Source: Promicromonospora citrea (GTDB lineage Bacteria > Actinomycetota > Actinomycetes > Actinomycetales > Cellulomonadaceae). Taken from it: a DNA stretch of 47,819 nt. Below are positions 15,038 through 23,694 of this stretch, in pieces. Numbering within the stretch: the first letter of the stretch is position 1; every line of letters starts with the position of its first letter. The stretch is taken from NCBI RefSeq assembly GCF_013004695.1, contig NZ_JABEMG010000021.1, forward strand, positions 1 to 47,819. The letters run 5' to 3'. The translations under genes were made by a program, and so were the position numbers. The notes beneath the pieces are model-generated. The model worked only from the letters and a program-made list of their open reading frames with translations. It was not told the DNA's origin and made no database searches.

Positions 15038-15832
15038 ATGCGGATCGCCCTCGCCGCCACCTGCATCGCCGACGCGATGTTCCCGCAGGCCCCCCGCGCC
15101 GTCGTCACGCTGCTCGAGCGGCTGGGCCACGAGGTCGTCTTCCCGCCGGGTCAGGCCTGCTGCGGCCAGATGCACGTGAACACCGGCTACCTCGCCGACG
15201 CCGTGCCCGTCGTCCGCAACCACGTGCGCACCTTCGCCCCGGTGGCCGACGGCGAGTGGGACGCCGTCGTGGTGCCGTCCGGCTCGTGCACGGGGTCGAT
15301 CCGGCACCAGCAGCGGATGGTGCTGGAGCGCGCGGGCCTCGACGCCGAGGCGCGCACCGCGAGCGCCGTCGCCGGGCGCACCTACGAGCTGTCGGAGCTG
15401 CTGGTCGACGTGCTCGGTGTGACCGACGTCGGCGCGTGGTTCCCGCACCGCGTCACCTACCACCCCACGTGCCACTCGCTGCGCATGCTCGGCGTGGGCG
15501 ACCGGCCCGAGCGGCTGCTGCGGGCGGTCGACGACCTGGAGCTCGTGCCGCTCGAGCAGGCCGAGGGGTGCTGCGGGTTCGGCGGCACGTTCTCGCTGAA
15601 GAACGCGGACACCTCGGCCGCGATGCTGCAGGACAAGGTGGGGCACGTGCTCGACACCGGGGCAGAGGTGCTCACGGCGGGCGACTGGTCCTGCCTCATG
15701 CACATCGGCGGCGGGCTCACGCGCACGGCTTCCGGGGTGCGGCCCATGCACCTCGCGGAGATCCTCGTCTCGACGCGTGAGGCGCCCGTCGTGCCCGGCG
15801 CGGCCGACGGCCGGCAGGAGGTGGCCCGATGA
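15038..15832 (+). CDS. lutA: L-lactate utilisation protein LutA (Fe-S oxidoreductase)
   Basis: A 264-residue protein with two CCG domains, CCGQMHVNTGY from residue 41 and CCGFGGTFS from residue 178. These ligate an iron-sulfur or heterodisulfide-reductase-like cofactor. LutA acts with LutB and LutC in oxidation of L-lactate to pyruvate. GGAGGAGA precedes the ATG at 15038. It is the first gene of the operon; its stop overlaps the lutB start (ATGA at 15829). Length and motifs are normal. Confidence 0.95.
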   Translation: MRIALAATCIADAMFPQAPRAVVTLLERLGHEVVFPPGQACCGQMHVNTGYLADAVPVVRNHVRTFAPVADGEWDAVVVPSGSCTGSIRHQQRMVLERAGLDAEARTASAVAGRTYELSELLVDVLGVTDVGAWFPHRVTYHPTCHSLRMLGVGDRPERLLRAVDDLELVPLEQAEGCCGFGGTFSLKNADTSAAMLQDKVGHVLDTGAEVLTAGDWSCLMHIGGGLTRTASGVRPMHLAEILVSTREAPVVPGAADGRQEVAR

Positions 15833-17343
15833 GCACGTTCCTCGGCATGCCCGACGCCGGTGCGCCGGCGACCGTGTCCGGCGTCGGCCGCCCGGACGAC
15901 CCGCTGCACTGGGGCGCGACCTTTCCCGACGCCGCCCGCACCGCGCTCGCCGACGAGCAGCTGCGCCGCAACCTCGGCAACGCGACCTCGACGATCCGGG
16001 CCAAGCGCGCCCGCGTCGTCGGCGAGGTGCCGGACTGGGAAGCCCTGCGCGACGCCGGGTCGGCGCTCAAGACCGACGTCATGACCCGCCTGCCCGAGCT
16101 GCTCGAGGAGCTCGAGCGCAACGTCACCGCCCGCGGCGGCGTCGTGCACTGGGCGCGGGACGCGGCGGAGGCCAACCGGATCGTCGCCGGCATCGTGCGC
16201 GCCAAGGAGACCGACGAGGTCGTCAAGGTCAAGTCGATGGCGACCCAGGAGATCGGGCTCAACGAGGCGCTGGCCGAGGAGGGGGTCGCGGCCGTCGAGA
16301 CGGACCTCGCCGAGCTCATCGTGCAGCTCGCCGACGACATGCCGTCGCACATCCTCGTGCCCGCCATCCACCGCAACCGCACCGAGATCCGCGACATCTT
16401 CCTCGAGCGCATGGCCGACGCGCCGCCCGACCTCACCGACGTGCCGCGCGAGCTCGCGATGGCGGCACGTGCGCACCTGCGGCGCAAGTTCCTCTCGGCG
16501 AAGGTCGCGGTCAGCGGCGCCAACTTCGCCGTCGCCGACACCGGCACGCTGGCCGTCGTCGAGTCGGAGGGCAACGGCCGCATGTGCCTCACGCTGCCCG
16601 AGACGCTGGTCACCGTGATGGGGATCGAGAAGCTGGTGCCGACCTTCGACGACCTCGAGGTGTTCCTCCAGCTCCTGCCGCGCTCCTCGACGGGCGAGCG
16701 GATGAACCCGTACACGTCCCTGTGGACGGGCGTGACGCCGGGCGACGGCCCGCAGGAGTTCCACCTCGTGCTGCTCGACAACGGCCGCACGAAGGTCCTC
16801 GCCGACGAGGCCGGGCGATCCGCCCTGCACTGCATCCGCTGCTCGGCCTGCCTCAACGTGTGCCCCGTGTACGAGCGGGTGGGCGGGCACGCCTACGGCT
16901 CGGTCTACCCGGGCCCGATCGGCGCCATCCTCACGCCGCAGCTCACCGGCGAGAAGTCCGACCTGCCGTACGCCTCGACCCTGTGCGGCGCGTGCTACCA
17001 GGTGTGCCCGGTGAAGATCGACATCCCCTCGATCCTCGTGGAGCTGCGCGCCCGCGAGGTCGAGCTCTCCGGCGCCGCGCCCGACACGGCCGACCGGGTC
17101 TGGCAGGCCGCCATGAAGGCGGCCTCGTACGCGATGGCCGACGGCGGCCGGTTCCGTCGCGCTGCCCGGCTCCCCCGGGCGCTGCGCGCGATCGCGCGGC
17201 ACGGCGTGATCCGGCGGCTGCCGTTCCCGGGCTCGCTGTGGACGCGGTCCCGCGACCTGCCGGAGCCGCCGCGGCAGACGTTCCACGACTGGTGGGCGGC
17301 CAGGGAGCGCCGGGCCGGGACGCGGCAGGAGGGCGAGCGATGA
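15829..17343 (+). CDS. lutB: L-lactate utilisation protein LutB (ferredoxin-type)
   Basis: A 504-residue subunit with an N-terminal LUD domain (NFAVADTGTLAVVESEGNGR near 232-251) and a C-terminal 2x[4Fe-4S] module. The cysteines are C335, C338, C341 and C345 (CIRCSACLNVCP) plus C386, C389 and C393 (CGACYQVCP). It passes electrons in the LutABC lactate dehydrogenase complex. It overlaps lutA and lutC by four bases on each side, so the three are translated in a coupled way. All expected cysteines are present and there is no truncation. Confidence 0.95.
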   Translation: MSTFLGMPDAGAPATVSGVGRPDDPLHWGATFPDAARTALADEQLRRNLGNATSTIRAKRARVVGEVPDWEALRDAGSALKTDVMTRLPELLEELERNVTARGGVVHWARDAAEANRIVAGIVRAKETDEVVKVKSMATQEIGLNEALAEEGVAAVETDLAELIVQLADDMPSHILVPAIHRNRTEIRDIFLERMADAPPDLTDVPRELAMAARAHLRRKFLSAKVAVSGANFAVADTGTLAVVESEGNGRMCLTLPETLVTVMGIEKLVPTFDDLEVFLQLLPRSSTGERMNPYTSLWTGVTPGDGPQEFHLVLLDNGRTKVLADEAGRSALHCIRCSACLNVCPVYERVGGHAYGSVYPGPIGAILTPQLTGEKSDLPYASTLCGACYQVCPVKIDIPSILVELRAREVELSGAAPDTADRVWQAAMKAASYAMADGGRFRRAARLPRALRAIARHGVIRRLPFPGSLWTRSRDLPEPPRQTFHDWWAARERRAGTRQEGER

Positions 17344-18050
17344 GCGACGCACGGACCGAGGTCCTGGCCCGGGTGCGGGAGGCGCTCGGGCGCGGCACGG
17401 ACGCCGCCCCGGCGCCCGCCGTCGTGCCCCGCGGGTACCGGCCGGCCGGCGAGCACGCCCCGGGCTCGGAGCCGGTGCTGGAGCTGCTGGTCGACCGGCT
17501 CGTCGACTACCGGGCGCACGTGCACCGGGTCGCCGGCGCCGAGGTCGCGGACGTCGTCGCGCGGCTGGTCGAGGAGGTGCGCACGGTGGCCGCCGCCGAC
17601 GCCGACGACAGCCACCGGGCCGCCGCCCGCCCGGCGCCGGGGTCCGTCGTCGTGCCGGACGGCCTGGACCGCGCCTGGCTCGCGGGCCTGTCCGGCGACG
17701 ACGTCCGGGCCGACGCCCGCGACGAGCCCCTGACCGCCACCGAGCTCGACGGGGCGTGCGCCGTCGTCACGGCCGCGCGCGTGGCCGTGGCCGAGACCGG
17801 CACCATCGTGCTCGACGCGGAGCCGGACCAGGGACGCCGCGCGATCTCCCTGGTGCCCGACGTCCACGTGTGCGTCGTGCGGACCGACCAGGTGGTGCAG
17901 ACCGTGCCGGAGGCGGTCCGGCTGCTCGGCGAGCACCCCGGCAGGCCGCAGACGTGGATCAGCGGCCCGAGCGCGACGAGCGACATCGAGCTCGACCGCG
18001 TCGAGGGCGTGCACGGGCCGCGCACGCTGCACGTGCTGCTCGTGTCCTGA
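17340..18050 (+). CDS. lutC: L-lactate utilisation protein LutC (LUD domain)
   Basis: A 236-residue LUD-domain protein that completes the lactate oxidation complex. The conserved core reads ARVAVAETGTIVLDAEPDQGRRAISLVPDVHVCVV, and the end, WISGPSATSDIELDRVEGVHGPRTLHVLLV, is the diagnostic LutC C-terminus. The ATG at 17340 overlaps the lutB stop. The gene ends four bases before the convergent DUF2000 gene, leaving no room for a separate terminator between them. Confidence 0.94.
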   Translation: MSDARTEVLARVREALGRGTDAAPAPAVVPRGYRPAGEHAPGSEPVLELLVDRLVDYRAHVHRVAGAEVADVVARLVEEVRTVAAADADDSHRAAARPAPGSVVVPDGLDRAWLAGLSGDDVRADARDEPLTATELDGACAVVTAARVAVAETGTIVLDAEPDQGRRAISLVPDVHVCVVRTDQVVQTVPEAVRLLGEHPGRPQTWISGPSATSDIELDRVEGVHGPRTLHVLLVS

Positions 18051-18054
18051 ACCG

Positions 18055-18468
18055 TCAGGGGTGCAGACGTGCGCCCTTGACCACCTTGTCCACCACGCGT
18101 CGCTCGCCCGCGACGGCCACGCCGACCAGGTCGAGCTTCTCCGTGGGCACGCCCGCGACGGCGGCGCGGTTGTCGACGTCGTTGCCCGTCGCGAACAGGT
18201 CGGCCGTGTACACGCCGATGCGCAGGTTCCGCGTGGCGGCACGCTCCCGGATCGTGGCGAGCCGCGCGCCGTCCGCCACCATGACCATGACCGGCGTGCC
18301 GAGCATCGGGAGGTACTCCTGGCCGTCGGCGTCCCGGTAGGTGTCGCCCACGAGCTCGGGGTACGCGGCGGTCACGGCGCTGGACAGGAAGGCGGTGACG
18401 TTGTTCTCCTGCCAGCCGAGCAGGTCGTCACGGAGCACGATCACGATCTTGGCTTGTTCGAAGGTCAT
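18055..18468 (-). CDS. DUF2000-family protein
   Basis: A 137-residue protein (EQAKIVIVLRDDLLGWQENNVTAFLSSAVTAAYPELVG...) matching the DUF2000 family, which has a peptidyl-tRNA-hydrolase-II-like alpha/beta fold without known function. ATG 18468 is preceded by GGGCGG, a weak ribosome-binding site. It is divergent from the AraC-type gene 50 bp away, an arrangement suggesting that AraC controls it. No catalytic assignment is justified. Confidence 0.82.
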   Translation of the reverse strand: MTFEQAKIVIVLRDDLLGWQENNVTAFLSSAVTAAYPELVGDTYRDADGQEYLPMLGTPVMVMVADGARLATIRERAATRNLRIGVYTADLFATGNDVDNRAAVAGVPTEKLDLVGVAVAGERRVVDKVVKGARLHP

Positions 18469-18518
18469 GCCGCCCAGGGTGCGAGCACGCGGCGCCGCGG
18501 ATCTTGTACGTTCTTGAT

Positions 18519-19325
18519 GTGAGCTCTGACGTCGTGCGCGCCTGGCGCCCGGGGGTACCCGGCGTCGCCGAGGTGCTGCACGCCGCCTGGCACGAGCACG
18601 CCTACCCCTCCCACACGCACGACACCTGGACCGTGCTGATCGTGGACAGCGGCCTGATCGGCTACGGCCTGGGCGGCCACGAGCACGCGGCGGAGCACAC
18701 GGGCGTGACGGTGCTGCCGCCCGGCGTCGTGCACGACGGACGGTCGGTGACCGCGTCAGGCTTCCGCAAGCGGGTGGTCTACCTGGAGCCCACGGTGCTC
18801 GACCCCGCCCTGACCGGCCGCGCCGTCGACGCACCGCTCGTGCCCGACGACCGGCTGCGCGCCCGCTTCGCCGGGCTGGACCGCGCGCTGACCGTGCGCG
18901 AGGACGTCGCCGCCGAGGGGCTGCTCGCCCTGGTCACCGAGGGCCTGGCCTGGCACCTGTCCGGCCGCCCGACACCGCCGCGCGAGCCGGCCGCCGCGAC
19001 GACCGCCCGCCGCGCCCGCGAGCTGATCGACGCCGACCCGGCCCGGCCGGTCCGCCTCGCCGACGTCGCCGCCGAGCTCGACGTCACCGTGCCGCACCTC
19101 GTGCGCGCGTTCACCCGTGAGCTCGGCCTGCCGCCGCACCGGTACCTGGTCGGCCGCCGGCTCGACCTCGCCCGGCGCCGCCTTCTGGCGGGCGAGGCCG
19201 CCGCCGACGTCGCCGCCGCGACCGGCTTCCACGACCAGGCCCACCTGACCCGCCACTTCCGCCGGCTGCTGCGCACCACCCCGGGCCGCTACCAGCGGGG
19301 TGCCCGCTCGGCCGCGCCGGTGTGA
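18519..19325 (+). CDS. AraC-family transcriptional regulator
   Basis: A 268-residue regulator. The N-terminal half is a cupin ligand pocket (HEHAYPSHTHDTWTVLIVDSG, VTVLPPGVVHDG). The C-terminal half has two helix-turn-helix motifs (RLADVAAELDVTVPHLVRAFTRELGLPPHRYL and AADVAAATGFHDQAHLTRHFRRLLRTTPGRY). GTG 18519 is chosen because TACGTT, a -10-like hexamer, ends exactly six bases upstream, which fits a leaderless start. A TTG at 18504 in frame is less likely. The divergent DUF2000 gene is the probable target. Confidence 0.9.
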   Translation: MSSDVVRAWRPGVPGVAEVLHAAWHEHAYPSHTHDTWTVLIVDSGLIGYGLGGHEHAAEHTGVTVLPPGVVHDGRSVTASGFRKRVVYLEPTVLDPALTGRAVDAPLVPDDRLRARFAGLDRALTVREDVAAEGLLALVTEGLAWHLSGRPTPPREPAAATTARRARELIDADPARPVRLADVAAELDVTVPHLVRAFTRELGLPPHRYLVGRRLDLARRRLLAGEAAADVAAATGFHDQAHLTRHFRRLLRTTPGRYQRGARSAAPV

Positions 19326-19373
19326 CGACGTGACGCGGGCGACGCTCCCGGCGACGGCGGGCGCGCGCCGCGT

Positions 19374-19393
19374 ACGGGAGAATGGCCTCCCGT
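19374..19393 (+). promoter_or_regulatory. Hairpin enclosing the start of the uridine-kinase-like gene
   Basis: ACGGGAG (19374-19380) and CTCCCGT (19387-19393) form a perfect 7-bp inverted repeat with a 6-nt loop. It contains the only ribosome-binding-like sequence (GGGAG) and reaches into the GTG start codon at 19392. If transcribed from upstream, translation initiation would be occluded. Alternatively the symmetry is an operator, or the gene is leaderless with -10 near GAGAAT (19378-19383). Confidence 0.5.
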
Positions 19394-20036
19394 GACCGAA
19401 CCCGCGCTCTTCGAGCTGCCGCCGGGGGCCCGCCGCCCCCGCGCACGCGTCGTGCTCCTCACCGGGCCCTCGGGCTCCGGCAAGACGTCGCTCACCCGCC
19501 GGCTGGGCCTGCCGGTGGTGCAGCTCGACGACTTCTACCTGGACATCGACCATCCGGGGCTGCCGCAGCGGTTCGGCAGCGTGGACTGGGACAGCCCGGA
19601 GACGTGGGACGCCGAGGGCGCCCTCGCGGCCCTCGAGGAGCTCGCCACGCAGGGTCGCGCGGACGTGCCCGTGTACGACATCCCGACGTCGCGGCGCACG
19701 GGCGTGCGCCGCCTCGACATCGGCGACGCGCCGCTCGTGCTCGCCGAGGGCATCTTCGCGGCGCAGCTCGTCGACGCCTGCCGTGCCGAGGGCCTCCTGG
19801 CGGACGCGATCTGCCTCTCGCGGCCGCGCCTGGTCACGTTCTGGTTCCGCTTCCTCCGCGACGTCGCGGAGGCGCGCAAGCCGCTCGGCACGCTGCTGCG
19901 ACGCGGCACGGCGCTGCTGCGCGCCGAGCCCGGGATGATCCGGCGCTGGGTGGCGCTCGGCTGCCGTGAGGTCTCACCCGCCCAGGCCGAGAGGGACATC
20001 CGAAACCTCCTTGTGCAGAAGTCCTCGGATACGTAA
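19392..20036 (+). CDS. P-loop uridine-kinase-like NTPase
   Basis: A 214-residue protein with a Walker A loop GPSGSGKTS at residues 25-33, followed by the substrate segment VVQLDDFYLDIDHPGLPQRFGSVDWDSPETWD typical of uridine kinase and phosphoribulokinase-like proteins. The later part (LAEGIFAAQLVDACRAEGLL) fits the same fold. It would phosphorylate a nucleoside or small alcohol with ATP. Actinobacterial relatives are commonly annotated uridine kinase, but the pyrimidine-specific residues cannot be confirmed by eye. It lies 66 bp after the AraC gene, probably as its own unit. Confidence 0.82.
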   Translation: MTEPALFELPPGARRPRARVVLLTGPSGSGKTSLTRRLGLPVVQLDDFYLDIDHPGLPQRFGSVDWDSPETWDAEGALAALEELATQGRADVPVYDIPTSRRTGVRRLDIGDAPLVLAEGIFAAQLVDACRAEGLLADAICLSRPRLVTFWFRFLRDVAEARKPLGTLLRRGTALLRAEPGMIRRWVALGCREVSPAQAERDIRNLLVQKSSDT

Positions 20037-20106
20037 TCCTCGTGTAACCGCACTGCCATGTACCGCACATCCGTTGCCCTCACTCTGAGCGCAGGAGGTG
20101 GTGTCT

Positions 20107-21312
20107 GTGATCCAGCGCAACGGTTTGCGTGTGCTCTCGCTCTACGAGGGCTTCTTCAGCGGCGGGGCTCGTGTCCTGCACTCGACGGTGGTGGCCGGCC
20201 TGCACCAGGGCGGTCGCCAGCAGCATTCCGTGCTGAGCCTGCACCACGAGGTACGGCGTGAGGCCACCCTCCAGCGGATGGAGGACGACCCGCGCTACCG
20301 CGCGCTGCGTGCGGCGGGCGTGCGGATCGGGTCGCTGGGCCGCAGCACCGACGCGGGGCACGACCCCCGGGTCTTCACCCGCGCCGAGCTGAGGACGGCG
20401 GCACGCGAGGCGGGGGGCGCGCACGTGGTGCTGTCCCTCAAGGAGCAGCCGCTGCGGCTCGTCAACCAGGACGCGTTCCCCGACCGGCCCGTGATCGCAT
20501 GCCTGCACCGGTCCGACCCGGAGCACCAGGGCGACGCCCTCGGCGACCTGCTCACGGCGGCGGACAAGGGGCGGCTCGCCGCCGTCGTCTGCTGTGCCGA
20601 GTCGACGCGGGACGCCTACCGCGAGGCCGGCGTGCCCACGAGCCTGCTGCGTGTGGTGCCCAACGGCATCAACCTGGCCCGGTTCCGCCCGGTGCAGGGT
20701 GCGCGGCGGCTCGCGCTGCGCGGCGCCGCGGGCCTCCCCGCCGACGCGACCGTCGTCGTCTACGCCGCGCGGTACGACGAGATGAAGAACCCCGAGCTGT
20801 TCCTGCGCTCGGCGCGCGCGTTCCTCGCGCTCGAGCCGGACGGCCACGTGCTCCTGTGCGGCGCGGGCATGACCGCGGCGAACCCCGACCTCCAGGCCGA
20901 CCTCGCGCACATCTTCGCCGACCGGCCCGACCTCCTGGGCCGCCTGCAGCTCCTCGGCGTGCGGCACGACATGGAGCTCGTGTACGCGACGGCCGACGTC
21001 GTCGCGCTCACCTCGGCGTTCGGCGAGGCGGCGCCGCTGTGCCTCATCGAGGGCTCGATGTGCGGGGCGGTCCCGGTGACCACCCCGGTGGGCGACGCGC
21101 CGTCGATCGTCGAGCGCATCGGGTTCGTGACGTCGTACGACCCGGCCGAGATCGCCGCGACCTGGATCGAGGCCGCGGCGCGGCGCGAGGAGCTGGAGTC
21201 GGCGCGGACCGCCGTGCGGCCCCGGTTCAGCCACGTGCGGATGATCGCCGGGTACTCGAGCATCATCGAGCGCACCCACCGCGAGGCCGCCTCGGTGGCC
21301 GCGCGCGTCTGA
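20107..21312 (+). CDS. Glycosyltransferase family 4 protein
   Basis: A 401-residue GT-B glycosyltransferase. The C-terminal nucleotide-sugar domain shows VYAARYDEMKNPELFLRSARAFL, then the E-x7-E signature EAAPLCLIEG followed by MCGAVPVTTPVGDAPSIV. The N-terminal acceptor domain begins SLYEGFFSGGARVLHSTVVAGLHQGG. There is no signal peptide, so it acts in the cytoplasm, and the acceptor is unknown. GTG 20107 lies eight bases after AGGAGG (20093-20098). GTGs at 20098 and 20101 are too close to that site. No other cell-envelope gene is adjacent. Confidence 0.9.
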   Translation: MIQRNGLRVLSLYEGFFSGGARVLHSTVVAGLHQGGRQQHSVLSLHHEVRREATLQRMEDDPRYRALRAAGVRIGSLGRSTDAGHDPRVFTRAELRTAAREAGGAHVVLSLKEQPLRLVNQDAFPDRPVIACLHRSDPEHQGDALGDLLTAADKGRLAAVVCCAESTRDAYREAGVPTSLLRVVPNGINLARFRPVQGARRLALRGAAGLPADATVVVYAARYDEMKNPELFLRSARAFLALEPDGHVLLCGAGMTAANPDLQADLAHIFADRPDLLGRLQLLGVRHDMELVYATADVVALTSAFGEAAPLCLIEGSMCGAVPVTTPVGDAPSIVERIGFVTSYDPAEIAATWIEAAARREELESARTAVRPRFSHVRMIAGYSSIIERTHREAASVAARV

Positions 21313-21336
21313 CCGCCCGGTCCGCGTGATCGGGTT

Positions 21337-21385
21337 CTGCCGTGTCCTGACCGTCCGGTGACCGCCGACGGCCAGGACACGGCAG
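21337..21385 (+). terminator. Long inverted repeat after the glycosyltransferase gene
   Basis: CTGCCGTGTCCTG (21337-21349) and CAGGACACGGCAG (21373-21385) are perfect 13-bp complements. The stem continues inward with CCGTC/GACGG after one mismatch. It sits 24 bp after the glycosyltransferase stop and fits a rho-independent-like terminator of the U-less actinobacterial type. Its right arm contains the AGGA ahead of the next ATG (21395), so it could also affect translation or binding at the LacI gene. Confidence 0.7.
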
Positions 21386-21394
21386 GATGACCTC

Positions 21395-22441
21395 ATGCCC
21401 GACGCCCCCGTCACCCTGAGCCACGTCGCCCGCGAGGCCGGTGTCTCGCTCGCGACCGCGTCCCGCGCCATCAACGGGAGCGCGACCCGCAGCGTCCGTG
21501 AGGACCTGCGCGAGCGCGTCCTGGAGACCGCGCGCCGCCTCGGCTACTCCCCCGACCCCAGCGCACAGGCGATGGCGCGCGGCCGGACCACGGCGCTCGG
21601 GCTCGTGGTGCACGACATCGCCGACCCGTACTTCTCGACCATCGCGGCGGGCGTGGCCGACGCCGCCGAGCGGGAGGGCCTCATCGTCACGCTGGCCTCG
21701 ACGCAGCACCGCCCCGACCGCGAGCTGGCGTTCGTCGAGCTCGCCCGCAGGCAGCGGTCGCGCGCCATCATCCTGGCCGGCAGCCGGCTGGTCCCCGGCG
21801 AGGAGGTGGGCACGGCGCCGGCAGGGCACGACGCGGCGCTCCGCGACTCCCTCACGGCGTTCCGGGACGCCGGGGGCGGCGTCGCCACGGTCGGCCAGGC
21901 GCTGGGCGACCTGCCGGTGGTCGAGATCGACAACGCCGGCGGCGCGAGCGCGCTCGCGCGAGCGCTCCACGACGCCGGGTACCGCCGGTTCGGCGTCCTC
22001 GCGGGACCCGCCCGCCTGCGGACGGCCGCCGACCGCACCGCGGGGTTCCGCGACGCGCTCGCCGCGCTGGGCTGCGCGGCGGGCGACGACGACGTCGTCC
22101 CCGGCGAGTTCACGCGCGACGGAGGCTACAACGCCATGTCGGCGCTGCTGGACCGCGCGGGCGGGCCGCCGGAGGTCGTGTTCGCCGTGAACGACGTCAT
22201 GGCGGTCGGCGCGATGGCGGCCGTGCGGGACGCGGGCCTGAGCGTGCCCGGCGACGTCGCCGTGGCCGGGTTCGACGACATCCACACGCTGCGCGACGTG
22301 TCGCCGCGGCTCACGACCGTGCGCATCCCGCTCGACGAGATCGGCGCGCTGGCCACCCGCCTGGCGCTGGGCCGCACGGGCGACGACGTGGCGCCGGTGC
22401 GCGGCGAGGTCGTGCTGCGGGACTCGACACCCCTGCGCTGA
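21395..22441 (+). CDS. LacI-family transcriptional regulator
   Basis: A 348-residue regulator with an N-terminal LacI HTH and hinge (TLSHVAREAGVSLATASRAINGSATRSV, then RLGYSPDPSAQAMARGRT) and a sugar-sensing periplasmic-binding-like domain (GDVAVAGFDDIHTLRDVSPRLTTVRIPLDEIG). It lies 101 bp upstream of, and codirectional with, the oxidoreductase-DUF993-isomerase operon. The promoter of that operon holds two LacI-type palindromes, so it is the likely local repressor. Its start is ATG 21395 with AGGA at -10 to -7. Confidence 0.92.
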   Translation: MPDAPVTLSHVAREAGVSLATASRAINGSATRSVREDLRERVLETARRLGYSPDPSAQAMARGRTTALGLVVHDIADPYFSTIAAGVADAAEREGLIVTLASTQHRPDRELAFVELARRQRSRAIILAGSRLVPGEEVGTAPAGHDAALRDSLTAFRDAGGGVATVGQALGDLPVVEIDNAGGASALARALHDAGYRRFGVLAGPARLRTAADRTAGFRDALAALGCAAGDDDVVPGEFTRDGGYNAMSALLDRAGGPPEVVFAVNDVMAVGAMAAVRDAGLSVPGDVAVAGFDDIHTLRDVSPRLTTVRIPLDEIGALATRLALGRTGDDVAPVRGEVVLRDSTPLR

Positions 22442-22446
22442 GGCCC

Positions 22447-22523
22447 GGGAGCGATCACTCCCGCTCGCGACCGTTCCCCGACCGGCGTCCGGTGCGCTAG
22501 GCTCTCCGGGAAAGCGCATTCCC
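22447..22523 (+). promoter_or_regulatory. Promoter with paired 16-bp LacI-type operators
   Basis: Two 16-bp palindromes with GGGA/TCCC arms lie 61 bp apart centre to centre: GGGAGCGATCACTCCC (22447-22462) and GGGAAAGCGCATTCCC (22508-22523). Between them is a -10 element TAGGCT at 22498-22503, with a weak TTCCCC 18 bp upstream. The second palindrome covers the expected transcription start. The first lies six bases after the LacI gene stop and could alternatively be a short terminator hairpin. The layout suits LacI-type repression of the following operon. Confidence 0.7.
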
Positions 22524-22542
22524 ACGACGATGGAGTCCCGCC

Positions 22543-23694
22543 GTGACCACACTTCGCATCGCCATGAACGGCGTCACCGGCCGCATGGGTTACCGCCAGC
22601 ACCTCGTGCGCTCGATCCTGCCGATCCGCGACCAGGGCGGCGTCACGCTGCCCGACGGCTCGCGGCTCCAGGTCGAGCCCGTGCTGGTGGGCCGCAACGC
22701 CGACAAGCTCAAGGAGCTGGCCGAGCGCCACGAGGTCGAGCACTGGACGACCGACCTGGAGGCCGCGGTCGCCGACGCCGACGTCGTCTTCGACGCCGCC
22801 ATGACCTCGCTGCGCGCCGCGACGCTGACCAAGGCCATGAAGCAGGGCAAGCATGTCTTCACCGAGAAGCCGACGGCCGAGACGCTCGCCGAGGCGATCG
22901 AGCTCGCCCGGCTCCAGGCCGACACCGGGGTGACCGTCGGCGTCGTGCACGACAAGCTGTACCTGCCCGGCCTGGTCAAGCTGCGCCGCCTCGTGGACGA
23001 GGGCTTCTTCGGCCGCATCCTGTCGCTGCGCGGCGAGTTCGGCTACTGGGTGTTCGAGGGCGACACGCAGCCGGCCCAGCGCCCGTCGTGGAACTACCGC
23101 GCCGAGGACGGCGGCGGCATCACCACCGACATGTTCTGCCACTGGAACTACGTGCTCGAGGGCATCCTCGGCCAGGTCAGGACGGTCACGGCGAAGACGG
23201 CCACGCACATCCCGACCCGCTGGGACGAGCAGGGCGCCGAGTACGCCGCCACGGCGGACGACGCCGCGTACGGCATCTTCGACGTCGTCACCCCGCAGGG
23301 CGACGAGGTCGTCGCGCAGATCAACTCCTCGTGGGCCACGCGCGTGTTCCGTGACGAGCTCGTCGAGTTCCAGGTGGACGGCACGCACGGGTCGGCGGTC
23401 GCGGGCCTGCGCCGGTGCCGCGCGCAGCACCGGTCGCACACGCCCAAGCCCGTGTGGAACCCGGACCTGCCCGTCACCGAGCCGTTCCGCGAGCAGTGGC
23501 TCGACGTGCCCGCGAACGCCGACCTCGACAACGGCTTCAAGCTGCAGTGGGAGGAGTTCCTGCGCGACGTCGCCGCCGGGCGCCCGCACCGGTACGACCT
23601 GCTCTCGGCGGCCCGCGGCGTCCAGCTCGCCGAGCTGGGCCTGCGCTCCTCGGCGGAGGGCCGGCGGCTCGACATCCCGGAGATCACGCTGTGA
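22543..23694 (+). CDS. Gfo/Idh/MocA-family oxidoreductase
   Basis: A 383-residue dehydrogenase and first gene of a three-gene operon. The N-terminus is IAMNGVTGRMGYRQHLVRSIL, a variant dinucleotide loop (GVTGRMG), followed by VFTEKPTAETLAEA with the family Lys. The substrate domain includes WNYRAEDGGGITTDMFCHWNYVLEG with candidate active-site Asp and His residues. GGAG stands upstream of the GTG at 22543. Together with the DUF993 protein and the isomerase it probably oxidises a sugar or sugar derivative in a short catabolic path. Confidence 0.88.
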   Translation: MTTLRIAMNGVTGRMGYRQHLVRSILPIRDQGGVTLPDGSRLQVEPVLVGRNADKLKELAERHEVEHWTTDLEAAVADADVVFDAAMTSLRAATLTKAMKQGKHVFTEKPTAETLAEAIELARLQADTGVTVGVVHDKLYLPGLVKLRRLVDEGFFGRILSLRGEFGYWVFEGDTQPAQRPSWNYRAEDGGGITTDMFCHWNYVLEGILGQVRTVTAKTATHIPTRWDEQGAEYAATADDAAYGIFDVVTPQGDEVVAQINSSWATRVFRDELVEFQVDGTHGSAVAGLRRCRAQHRSHTPKPVWNPDLPVTEPFREQWLDVPANADLDNGFKLQWEEFLRDVAAGRPHRYDLLSAARGVQLAELGLRSSAEGRRLDIPEITL

